A stretch of 60,000 nucleotides of DNA from Nymphaea colorata. Taxonomy: Eukaryota; Streptophyta; Magnoliopsida; Nymphaeales; Nymphaeaceae. The notes below the pieces were generated by a model that saw only the letters and a list, made by a program, of their open reading frames with translations, ran no database searches and had not been told where the DNA came from. This document shows positions 46,600-56,805 of the stretch, piece after piece (the stretch's first letter is position 1; each line of letters starts with the position of its first letter). The translations under genes and the position numbers were made by a program. The stretch is taken from assembly GCF_008831285.2 (NCBI RefSeq), contig NC_045140.1, positions 11,096,505 to 11,156,504 of the forward strand, read 5' to 3'.

Positions 46600-46870
46600 T
46601 ATCTCGGTCGGTTGTGTTCAAAATGCAATACAAACTGGATAAGCAGATCTTACGAGATGATGAATTGGGTGCCAAGCTGCATGTAAAAGCTCACTTCTTC
46701 TCCACTTCAGCTAAGGAGAAGCTTGAAGCAGCTGGATGCACTCCAATTGTGCGCCAGGGAGGAAAAAATGGTAGAAACCTACTGTTGCCAGAAGTTGGCT
46801 CGAGCGGACGAGTACTTTGCAAAGAAAAAGGCAGCCTCATCTGAAGATGATTTTGATCGTTTTCTTGAAC
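46600..46870 (+). pseudogene. Fragment resembling plastid ribosomal protein L15 (uL15c)
   Basis: The + strand carries ILRDDELGAKLHVKAHFFST and SAKEKLEAAGCTPIV, then PGRKKW in another frame, followed by a stop, KPTVA, and finally LARADEYFAKKKAASSEDD after another shift. In that order these are the C-terminal features of the nucleus-encoded plastid 50S protein L15 as I remember it. At least two frameshifts and a stop break it, and the N-terminal half is missing. It is a dead fragment, perhaps a retro-copy or a transposon-carried piece. Confidence 0.65.
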
Positions 46871-47380
46871 TAGTTGAGAAACATGACCAGAACCAAAAAA
46901 TGGTATTGGGTGTTTATGGTCTCTGTTTTGTGGGAAAGGGATTTTTTTATTCCAGGAAATTTTTTCATACTCATCAAACACTTAGAAATATTTCCTGAGC
47001 CCATCAAATGCAACATGAAATTAGAATGGGTGGAAAAAAAATTTCTTGCACCCTATTTGAGAAACTTTTTCTTGGATAAAAAATCTATGAGTTTTTTCCG
47101 TTATATGGATTCTTTTCCACCCTATTCTAGGAACTTTTTTTTCCATCATGTGGATTTTTTTCAGGGGGCATCAAACGATGGATTAAAGATTGAACAGAGC
47201 AAAAATTTTGACAAGTGAAAAATCCCTAGGTTTATGAAGCTCCTAGAGGACGTAAGCCATATGATCAGTTTGCATACATACGTTTGTTGATTTCAATTAA
47301 TTAGGAAATTATTTTAATTTGGATAAGATAATTGACGAAATATAATTAAGGTTTTGAATTCTTACCTAAAGTGATTTGAG
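46871..47380. other. Intergenic AT-rich sequence
   Basis: The part 46,905-47,175 starts GGGTGTTTATGG and ends GGGGGCATCAAACGATGG, with several CATCAAA words inside. This resembles a small inverted-repeat element, but no target duplication was found. No gene is seen. Confidence 0.35.
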
Positions 47381-47388
47381 ATATATAG

Positions 47389-48634
47389 CAATGTTGTCAA
47401 ATGCTTTGACGCAAACCGATGCTTAGACCCAATGAAGGGATGCAATGCACAATAATGTGAAGTGATGCGTAAGCATCATGACTAAAATTTTGAAGTATAT
47501 AATATTCTTAAGATATTGTAAAAAAATAAAAAAACCACAACCAAAATAACAAGTATTTGAATAAAAGACAATTTGAATGAGCAATATGCAAGATTTTAAA
47601 CACAATATTCAAGTAGATGTTTAAATACTATGAACTGGTTTAATGCAAATAGTCAAATAATAATAAATCTTAACACAAGTCAAATTTTTTTCATAATTTT
47701 AACACGAAAAATGATAGACGTTTGATTAATCATAAAAGTCATGCAATAGATTGCAACAAATTCGATAAAATTTGAAACTCAATCAAAAAGCTGTGTACAA
47801 AAAAGTAATTTTAGTAGAGAGTGTAATCTGTCCACCATTGCATTGGATATCAATGCAATGCCTTTAAGCATTAGAACAAAATTAAAAAGTAATGTCATAA
47901 GATCATACAATTTATAATCTTGCTACAAAATTTAGTAGTGGCGTGCATCCACAATCTAATTTGGTATCCTGTTGTTGAACATTAAAAAAAAAACAAATGT
48001 TTGCAGCTTGGCAAGGCAAGAATATAGAATAAATTAAAAGATAATGGGAGTTAAATTAGCACAAGGCTTCTTGTTATTCAAATGTTCTGATTTTAAGAAT
48101 GCTCGAAATTCCATTGATGTCGTCTACTGTCTGCACTCAGCTATTCTACCGCCAGAGTGGGAGATGTCAGATGCTGCCAGAGAGGGAACTGCCACCGCTG
48201 GTGAGAGCTGCTGCTGCTGCTGGAGGGAGGGGAGGAAGCCGGTGAGCGGTTTCATGTCGTCTGCTGCCATCTGCACTCTTCTATGCTATCGCCGAAGAGG
48301 GAACCTGATGCCGCCGGGTGAGTTCTGTTGCGGCTGGAAGGAAGAGCAGATGCCGGTCAGGGGTTCGTGAAGCACGCCACCGAGTTGAGGCTTGAAGAGA
48401 ACATGGACAGAAGGTTTCGTGTCATCGTAACCCTTATTTCTCCAAATCTTTTAATGGTTTCATTGAAAAGCGTCCAATGCGTGAGCATCATGCGCGTCTT
48501 GGGCATTACACTGATGCGCACACATTAGTTCAGCGAGGCGCACGTATCAGGCACAATGCACCTCATTGTAACTTTTCAATAAATTTTTCTGTTGTGGAGA
48601 TCACACCTCCGCGCTCATGCATTTAACAACACTA
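47389..48634. mobile_element. hAT-like element, 1.25 kb
   Basis: The left end CAATGTTGTCAAATGC and the right end GCATTTAACAACACTA are inverted repeats with a few mismatches. They are flanked by ATATATAG (47,381-47,388) and ATACATAG (48,635-48,642), an 8-bp duplication matching at 7 of 8. Subterminal regions carry repeated GATGCG, GCATCATG and GCGCAC words. The interior has a GC-rich part with CTGCTGCTGCTG (about 48,170-48,400). There is no transposase frame. The superfamily assignment rests on the 8-bp duplication only. Confidence 0.7.
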
Positions 48635-48644
48635 ATACATAGGA

Positions 48645-48800
48645 TGTTACTTGGTTTTGGTGATCGGACAAACGAATGGTAGTAGTAGATTTCTTATTTT
48701 GAACCTTGGAGATAAGATCAACGTTTGGTTGAAAATTAAATCGAGAAAAAGGAATTTTTTTTTCTTTTTGCATGCAAGCGCAAGGAACCATATGCTACCG
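48645..48800 (+). repeat. Fragment shared with the tandem units
   Basis: The words GGACAAACGAATGGTAGTAG, AAGATCAACGTTTGGTTGAA and AATCGAGAAAAA occur in the same order at about 23,340-23,460 and 26,420-26,540 inside tandem units I and II. This shows that parts of the unit are dispersed beyond the array. Confidence 0.75.
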
Positions 48801-49195
48801 ATGTGAACAAAAGTTTTGTGTCCTAAAAAGGTGAGTCTAAAGCCGAATGAGTGCAAGTCTGGGTCGACGGTGAATTGTCGGGTGGACTCGATTGACGATA
48901 ATGTCCCAAGCTGGACAGCGAGAACGACGGCGATAGCCCGTACATGGTGGCGTTGATGACCTAAAATACGGCTTTTGGTGGCAAAAAGATTTTTCGAACA
49001 TAACAACTCTTGGAGGCAGAATTTTTATTCGTCAACAAGCGCAGACAGTTCTCCATGAGGCTGAGATAGCTTTCAACAGAGTGAACGGAGTGCATTGGCT
49101 GGAGAAAGCGTTGATTGTGACAGATATAGTCTATTTTTCTATATTGGTCCCACCCTCTCTTTAAGCCTTACTTTATAAGAATCATTACAAAAATA
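48801..49195. other. Unassigned sequence
   Basis: Moderately GC-rich up to about 49,000, with no recognisable protein in any frame. Confidence 0.4.
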
Positions 49196-50160
49196 ATCAC
49201 AATGCGTTTCTACAATAAAGGATAAACAAAAGGATATAAGATAACAAGATAACAATGTGTGCATATACCATAGAAGATAAACAAAATCATATGATATAAC
49301 AAAATAACAATGCCTTTGTATAGTAGAAGATAAACAAAATGACATGCGATGACAAAATAACAACGCATCTGTACAGTAGAAGGATGCAATAACAAAATAA
49401 CAACATGTTTGTACAGTAAAAGATAAACAGAATAATATAAGATAACAAAATTATAACGCATATGTAAAGTAGAAGGTAAACAAAAGGATATGAGATAACA
49501 AAACGACAAAACGTGTATATACTATAGCAAATAAAAAAAAAAGATATGAGATAATGAAATAACTCATATCCTTCTGTAGACACATTATTATTTTATGATC
49601 TCATATTATTTTGTTTATTGTTTACTGTACAAACACGTTACTATTTCATTATAGCATATATTTCTATATATCTTGTACTATACAGATGTGTTGATACTTC
49701 ATTATTGCATATCCTTCTGTTTTATCTTATACCGTACAAACGCATTGTTGTTTCGTTATCACATATCCTTTTATTTATCTTCTATTGTACCGACACGTTG
49801 TTCTTTTTTTATCACATATCTTTTTGTTTATCTTTTATAGTAAAGGCGCACTATTATTTTGTTATCTTATATCATTTTGCTTATCTTTTATGGTACATGG
49901 ATGTGTTGTTATTTCGTTATTTCATATCCTTCTGTTTATCTTTTTTCTGTACAAACGCTTTGTTGTTTCATTAGATCATATCTTTTTATTTATCATGTAC
50001 TCTATACATGTGTGGTTATTTCATCTTACATTTGTTCATTTATCTCCTATTGTATGTAGCGTTGTTGTTATCAACTATCTCATATCTGTGTGTCTATCTT
50101 ATACACATGTTGTCTTTTACCTCTTTCCTCGTTGTAGATATTATCTCATGTCACTTTGTT
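49196..50160. repeat. Palindromic array of about 55-bp units
   Basis: The left arm (49,196-49,565) repeats a unit like GTAGAAGATAAACAAAA followed by GATATGAGATAACAAAATAACAA about six times. The right arm (49,590-50,160) repeats its reverse complement (TTTGTTTATCTTCTACTGTAC and CATTGTTATTTTGTTATC) about ten times. Spacing between GATAAACAAAA words is about 54-63 bp on the left with one larger gap, and between GTTTATCTT words about 53-56 bp on the right. The centre is at about 49,565-49,590. The long open frames here, rich in Ile, Leu, Phe and Tyr, reflect the repeat and are not genes. Confidence 0.85.
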
Positions 50161-50169
50161 TCCTGCAGA

Positions 50170-51000
50170 TCAACCATGTCTACTTCAAGCAATACGAACT
50201 AATTCGACATTGATGGTTCATTGTACAATGTCTGTTAAGTAAAGTTGACCAATAAGTCAAACCAAACATGAAGAACTTGGTTAGAGATGAAATTATGGGT
50301 GGAATAATAGGTATGGATAAAGAATGAAAAGAACATATAGAGGAATGGTCACCTGAAACTACCGTTGTAGTGGAGCGTAGGGCACCTGAAGGTGTCATTT
50401 TCTCAATGGTAGAGAAGGATGAATGGAAAAAAGTAAAGAATGAGCCTGTCATGGAGAAAGAGAACAAGGTGAGAAAATAAAGGAAGAGCATGTCATGGAG
50501 AAAGAAAATGAATGGTGAATGAAAATGAGGAGGTTGAGATGGCAAAAATGGAGGGACATGCTGCAAAGATGCAAAATGAAGGGGAGAAAGAAAATGAAGA
50601 GGAAGAGGTGGCGAAAAGGGAGAGACAAGCTACAGAGGCACTGAATGAAGGCGCAAGGAAAATGAGGAGGAGAATCCATGGTTGGATGAATTAGAGGAAG
50701 CCATCTTGCAGTTTGCAATAGTTATAGACGTGCAAACGATAGCTACACTAAAAATTAGAGATGTCAGACGAAGGTGAAAACAATCGGCCAAATTAGAAGT
50801 GGTAGATGAAGTTGAGAAGAAAAAGTGAAAATTGTGTGACATCAATGTATTTAATCTATGACATTTATTCAAATAGTTGTAATTAAAGTTATGGTTGAAT
50901 AATGTCTTTGACACTAGTATTATATAGAGATGCATGTGATGCCAATAAAGTTCAATTGTCGATTAGTATGAAAATTTATCATACTTTCAGAAACAGAGAT
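50170..51000 (+). other. Region with Glu/Lys-rich frames, possible element coding remains
   Basis: Short frames at 50,220-50,700 are strongly Glu/Lys/Met-rich (for example EVEMAKMEGHAAKMQ at 50,530-50,580), with imperfect repeats of ATGGAGAAAGAGAA-like words. The composition resembles the charged segment in mobile-element genes of the plant mobile domain type found just downstream. Stops break the frame and I cannot assign a domain. Confidence 0.35.
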
Positions 51001-51600
51001 TGGTGAGAATGCATTTCTCGATGTTGTTGTTCTTTGGCACCATAGAACTCCAATGGGGGCCCTTGTACGCCTTGGTATAGAAGTGAGATTTTCGGACAAA
51101 CAAAATTATGCTTGATGGATTCAAGATGATGATCACCCTATAAGATGTTGCTATGTTGTTGCATTTAAAAATTCAAGAAGAACCTATGCTCAGAACGTCT
51201 AGGACAGCTTGAGAGGAAAGAACGACAAGCTTTTAGGGTTGTCGGATTTGAAGTTTTAGAATGTTGTGGCCTTTGGAGGGACGTTGATGTCATTAATTGT
51301 AGTAGCGGTATAGAGTAAATGGCTGCATGCAAAGTATGATACACCTTCACAAGAAGTGGACCAGCATTGAAGTTATTTCTTGTTTATTTATTTGACATTT
51401 TTTTATTGATAATTCAAGCTCTAGAATAAGTTGGTGGTACATCTAATTTGTGAAAGATGTAGACAAAATTCACCACCACACCTGGGGAGCAGTTGTGCTT
51501 GCACATTTGTATAGCCAGTTGGAGTGATTGAAGAGCGGGGTTGCATCTGTTGGAGGATGCTGGTTGTTGCTGTAGGCCTAGATAATTTCTTCATCATGTA
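51000..51600 (+). pseudogene. Plant mobile domain (PMD/MAIL-like) remnant
   Basis: In one + frame at 51,440-51,580 the residues FVKDVDKIHHHTWGAVVLAH, LYSQL and, after a stop, GGCWLLL are read. The pattern of Trp-Gly, Val-Leu-Ala-x-Leu-Tyr and a later Gly-Gly-Cys-Leu-Leu-Leu is characteristic of the plant mobile domain found in retroelement- and MULE-borne genes and in MAIN/MAIL proteins. Stops in the frame show decay. The borders are uncertain. It lies between the two tandem arrays, so all three may belong to one element. Confidence 0.6.
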
Positions 51601-51769
51601 AACATATCTCAAAAAGGGATTATCTTCCATCTTGTAATATTTTTATTTTGTCTCTAGTTATAAATGTGAGTACATACGTTCTATTAAACACACTATCAAC
51701 CGTTTATTTCTAGAGATACCCAATTACGTGCATAGTAGAGAAACATCAGCCTCATAATGTTATTTTTTT

Positions 51770-52640
51770 CTTTGTAAACACATTGTTATCTCATTTTCCG
51801 ATAACAATTCTTGTTGTTACGTTATTGGATTAGTTTTTCTCTGTTTACATATTGTCTTGTTTGTATATGTATTGTTATTTCATTCTCTCGCAACTATTCC
51901 TACCATTGCGTTGGACACATTGTTATCTCTTTCTTTAGTGGCCATTCTTGTCATTACGCTATCACATTTTTTTTTCTCTGTTTACTTATTTACCTTCTTT
52001 GTAAATGCATTGTTATCTCATTCTATTGTTATTGCATTATTTTTTCTTCTTTTGTTTATCGCCTTATTTGTAGATGTGTGGTCATTGTGTTGGACGCACT
52101 GTTATCTCATTCCCTGGTAACCAATTTTGTCATCATGCTATCACTTTATTTTTTCTCTATTTACTTTTCACCTTCTTTTTAGACATTATTATCTCATTTT
52201 ATGGTAACCATTCCTACAGTTAAGTTATTGCATTATTTTTTTATTTGTTTTCTTGTATCTTTGTAGACACATTGTTATTTCATTCTTTTATAATCATTCC
52301 TGTTGTTGCTATGGATGCATTGTTATCTCATTCTCTTGTAACCATGTTTGTCGTCATGTTATCATATTGTTTTTTCTCAGTTTACTTTTTACTTTCTTTG
52401 TAGATGTGTTGCTATCTCATTCTCTATTAACCATTCTTGTTGTCTCGTTATTGCATTATTTTTTTTTTATTTGTTGCCTCTGTATGCATGCATTGTTATT
52501 TTTCTCATAACCATTATTGTCGTTGCGTTGGACGTGTTGTTACCACATTCTCTAGTAACCATTCCTACTGTTAAGTTATTGCATATTGCATTATTTTTTT
52601 TCATTTACTTTTCTCCTTCTTTATTGACGAGTCTTTATCA
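51770..52640 (+). repeat. Second AT-rich tandem array with alternating spacing
   Basis: The word CATTGTTATCTCATTCTCT and close variants recur at about 51,781, 51,868, 51,919, 52,009, 52,100, 52,186, 52,270, 52,320, 52,408, 52,490 and 52,538. Spacings cluster at about 82-91 bp and about 48-51 bp. Other shared words are GTAACCATTCTTGTCGTTA, TGCATTATTTTTT and CTTTGTAGATG. The words resemble those of the right arm of the palindrome at 49.6-50.2 kb, so the arrays may have a common origin. Confidence 0.8.
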
Positions 52641-52959
52641 TTATCTAAGAAACATCTCGTAGCCATTCATGTCATTCCTATCCATTAATGTATGTCGTAA
52701 CCATATTTATAGAAGCATATGATAATGGTTGTTACTTTAAGACAATCATTTAATGTATGATACATTGCAAGAGCTGGCTACATGGCTAACGTTTTTTCTC
52801 ATTTCGTCCAATATCATTGCAAGAGTTAGCTATTTCCAATTGGGATTGACCAACTAAATCCATGTGGTTCTATAACAATTAAACAAAATCAATAATCAAA
52901 ATGTGCTTAAAGTTAAAACATACAAAACACTTATAATATAAAAACTTACTAGGAGTTTT

Positions 52960-54425
52960 GTTAAACCGTCGCAATCATATGGATCTTATATATATGTGGA
53001 CAACATACAGGTCTCAACTGCACCATTTGTAAACAAAACATCTTCAACTCATTGAGGATCATTTTCTTGCTTGATTTTTCTTCTTATGTGTTGTTTTTCT
53101 AGGATAGTCTTTATTCTACACAAACTCCTATCAGATATTGGCTTCCTCTTAAAACCATTGATGGGTCATATTGTGCCCTCATATTTTGCAACATTGACCT
53201 TGGATTTATTGAACAAGATATTAATACCAGAACCATGCCTCTTCTTCTTCGATGGGTCTAGGGTGATGGGACTTGTTGTTTTGGACAAGCTTTTAATTGA
53301 TGCATTGCTGTCATGGCATAGAGTCGAAACATTTTCTAGTTCTTTGTTTCTTGCTGTCAGGTCTATAAGATACATAAATGTCTTGCATAGATGCTATTAA
53401 CGAGACAAGTTAATAGACTTGAGACCATTAGAGGAAGGAATTTCATGGTAAATTTTCATTGTCTCCAACATTGCATTTTTTGGTCTATTTTCTTATAATG
53501 TATTTCTTTAGTAGTTTTTGAATGTTCTAGTGTTAGATCACGAATGCATCATTGATCTTAGTTGAATTTGTCCCTCTTTTGATCACATGATATATGCAAC
53601 AACTTGATTGTTGTACATATAATTTTATGTCGCCGTTAGTCACTTGAATGACCTCTTGCTCAAATCATTAAAATGGAACTGGTGTGTATATAGTTGCAGT
53701 TCAGACAAGGATATTCATACACAGACTTTGAGATCGAGATACAAATGCTTTCATGTCTTCTTCGAGCTCATAGTCCCTATGGCCATCTAAAGATGTGCCA
53801 TAGTATTTCATGAATTAAGATATTTATAAGCAAGAGTACACTCTTTTTTTTCAGCGCAGCAAGCATGCGTTTTACTCTCTATGTGTTTATCATGCCTACA
53901 TAGAAATATTGTCTTTCATATGTCAATGTCCACTTTTCTTTGTCCCTATATAATTTTTGAAGACACGTATTTTCTTGTAGTTTATTTGCTTCAATCATTT
54001 GAGTTCACGTAGATTCGAATGTCTCGCTATATTTGCACTAAAATGTGCATTTTACAAAACTTTTCTTAAAATCAGTCTTTTGATTCATTACATGTTTTAT
54101 GTTTTTCACTGCATTTTAGAATATATGCCACAAGCACAAACACGTCTAGCCCTACAAGGGACACAATAGTTGCTATTACATTGTCACTATTTGTTAGTAC
54201 AACATTGGGATGCTTTCTGTTCATGACCTCAGTGAATACCTTGAATAATCACTAAAATGTCTCAATGATATGATCAAACCATAATGCACCATCGAAAATA
54301 CAGCTTTTAGAGTGATGGATCACCCCTACAAAATGGGCAAAGAGCCAGCCTTGGGTATTGATCTTCACGGTTGTGTCAAAAACAACATCGCTGAAGCATC
54401 AATAATCTACCCTTGACCTTGAATT
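52960..54425 (-). pseudogene. FAR1/FHY3-type MULE transposase remnant
   Basis: On the - strand from 54,425 one frame reads RSRVDY, stop, CFSDVVFDTT, LFAHFVGVIHHSKSCIFDGA, stops, LFKVFTEVMNRKHPNVVLTN. This follows the MULE transposase core of FAR1-related proteins closely, including the first catalytic Asp region (DVVFDTT) and the KHP...T segment. Three stops lie within about 90 codons and the downstream part is unclear. The piece at 53,375-53,166 is basic and may be the tail. The N-terminal DNA-binding region is missing and the homology ends near 54,430, where LTR-like sequence begins. It is non-functional. Confidence 0.75.
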
Positions 54426-54429
54426 TGCC

Positions 54430-55649
54430 TACTGAAAATAAATGAGACTAAAAGAGAATAAATACGAAATGCGGTTAAATGCAACTAACAGTCTAACTAA
54501 ACGGTTATAAAGCCGCTGGTGAGCTTTCCAAGCCCAAAACCTAGCTAAAACATAATTGCAAATGTGAAATTTTAAAGAAATCAACAAGATTGAACATATA
54601 TGCATGATTGTAGGTCACTACAGTGAAAAACTAAACAATATCAGCAAGAGGATGGCTTGAGCTTGCTGGAAAATGCTAAAATTAGCAGCTATATCATGAG
54701 ACCACACGACCACTATTGTTATTCTAATCTAATCGACAAATACAACTAAGAATGCCCAACCTAATTGAGCAAAATATGAAACTCATACATTAGAGAGCTG
54801 ATCCAAGCAATGAATTCACACAAATATGCATAAAAACAAAAATCTACAGCTTGGAAGACTCGAAAATCCTGCCTTAAATGATGGTATGCAATGAAAAACA
54901 CTTAATATCTAACGTAAAATGCTAGAAATCGATAAAACATACTATGAAGGGCTGTGGGTCTCCTTGAATCCCGGTTTTGGTGGAGCTCTGGTGCCTACAA
55001 TCCTCCCAAAGCTTCTTCTTCTCCTCTCCAAGCTTGGCTCCAGATTTAGAAGCATAGGACATGAAGAAGATGGGTCAAGGAGTGAAGGAGATGAAGATTT
55101 CGGGTGGCATCACCTAGGAGAACCGAGCTACTCCTTCCTCCATCGAGGATCACCAAGAGAGCCCCAAAAGAGAGAGAGAAATAGAGAGAGAGAGTTGTTG
55201 GTCGTGCTCTCGCTTTTCTCACGAGCTAGAGTTTGGAGTTTTTATTTTTTTTTCAAAAACAGTCCTTCATTAATGCTAAATTTCCAAAATTCTACCTTAT
55301 TTCAATTCTTTTCTACTTAATCCATTTAGTTTCTACTTAAACCTAAACTTGTCAAAACAAAATGCATAACCTAAGTTTAAGCAAATGAGATATATGATTC
55401 AAAGGCCTAAATTCAACTAAAAAATATGTGTTTTTAATATATAAAAATATTATTTTACCCTTGGGAGACAAATTTTACTGTTTTACACATAATTTCTTTG
55501 TTTTAGCTCCAATTTCAATCACAATTAAAACTATGATTCCTTGAGCCATACATGAACACAAACATTGAGATTTAAGCAGTAAATCACATCACAAGTGAAT
55601 GAATATAATATTAAAACTTAGTGCATTTTATGCCCTATCAATACCCATG
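54430..55649 (-). mobile_element. Probable solo LTR of a Ty3/gypsy element
   Basis: On the - strand the sequence starts TGATAGGGCATAAAATGCAC at 55,649. It continues through a GAGAGAGAGA-rich leader-like part (55,170-55,200) and a region with GAGGAAGGAGTAGCTCGG and CTTCATCTCCTTCACTCC words, as in LTRs of some large plant gypsy groups. No internal coding region follows and the left end near 54,430 is not sharply defined. The frame at 54,919-55,320 (+) is the antisense of this region and not accepted as a gene. Confidence 0.5.
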
Positions 55650-55824
55650 AAGATATATATTTTTCTTTAATTGATTTTCTGTAGATATTAGGTTCACATC
55701 AAAATGTCTGAAATTCAATAAAGCAGTGTTAAGCAGCATCCTATGTGCCTAACAATGTTGCTTGTCTGCACATGCATAATGTTTTACTTGTGTTTTTGTA
55801 GATGTAATGTCATGATGCTTTGTC

Positions 55825-55851
55825 TTTTTTTTTTTTTTTTTTTTTTTTTTT
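55825..55851 (+). repeat. Poly(T) run, 27 bp
   Basis: A homopolymer run that could be the poly(A) tail of a retrotransposed sequence on the - strand, but no coding sequence was found beside it. Confidence 0.9.
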
Positions 55852-56725
55852 GAGAGGGCATGGATGTGTATGTTTAGCTTTGCCCCTATTTCAAGCATTC
55901 AATTGCACTCTTAAAATAGGTACTACTTGGATTTCAAGGCACCCTTGTAGGAGGAGGTTTTTACCTTCTTGTGGCAATAGTTTATCAGTAGTGGCAACTA
56001 TTTGTTTTGTAGTTTATTGTATATCGTTTTTTCCTTTTCTCTTGTTATCTAGTATTAGTAGATGTTGTCAATTCATTTTGTTCCCAACTCACAGCCAGAC
56101 TTGTTTTGCATGATACCATCATACTGATTATCAGTGGTGATAAAGTGGGGGTTCAGTAAATGATTCAGGTCTTGAACTTGTTAAATTGTTGAAAATGAGA
56201 TAGTTCTTGCAGTTCTCTGGTATTATTAGCTATTATATATTTTGCTAGATCCGTTAAGTCATGTCATTTTGTTTCATGATGACCAAAAAGGATACAAGGG
56301 ATCAAACTCTATCTATATGATTTTAGTTTGTAATCTTGAATTGCAAATGGCTTGACTTATGTATTCATTAGCTATGTTGGCCGCTGAGTTGTTCGCATTG
56401 TCTCTTTGCAGGTTTCGCTAGTGGTGTTGAAGAACATCGCCTTTATTTGCCCATGCACTTGTACTTAGTAAATTAATATCGCCAATGTCTTCCTTAACAT
56501 TCAAGATTCAGTGGGAGTTGGTGCATACCTCTTGCTATTGATGAAGCATCTGAAATTCACAGGCCATGAGTTTTTTGCAAATAGGCGTGATTTAATGCTC
56601 AGTAGTTCAATATGTAATCTTTGCAAATTGCTCAACTTTGCAGCCATCTCTTTATTCTCCAATATTTAATGCTGAGCTGCTCAATTTAGATATTGTAATC
56701 TTCTTATTGGTGTACTTTAATGAGT

Positions 56726-56728
<3 letters not shown>
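55852..56728. other. Intergenic sequence, no gene recognised
   Basis: It contains TTTGCAGG and similar splice-like words but no frame with family resemblance. It could be intronic or untranslated sequence of a gene outside the window, which cannot be tested here. Confidence 0.3.

Positions 56729-56803
<75 letters not shown>
56729..56803. repeat. Compound (TC)n(TA)n microsatellite
   Basis: A TC run at 56,729-56,760 passes directly into a TA run to 56,803. Confidence 0.97.

Positions 56804-56805
<2 letters not shown>

Noticed and set aside
49196-50160. CRISPR-like array
   Set aside because: Units are contiguous, diverged and without unique spacers, the array inverts, and the DNA is plant nuclear.
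49139-50213. Several hydrophobic frames that look like membrane proteins, on both strands
   Set aside because: They result from the AT-rich tandem units; the repeated residues follow the DNA repeat and the frames overlap on both strands.
54919-55320. 133-codon frame on the + strand
   Set aside because: It is antisense to a probable LTR leader region with GA-rich repeats; no family resemblance.
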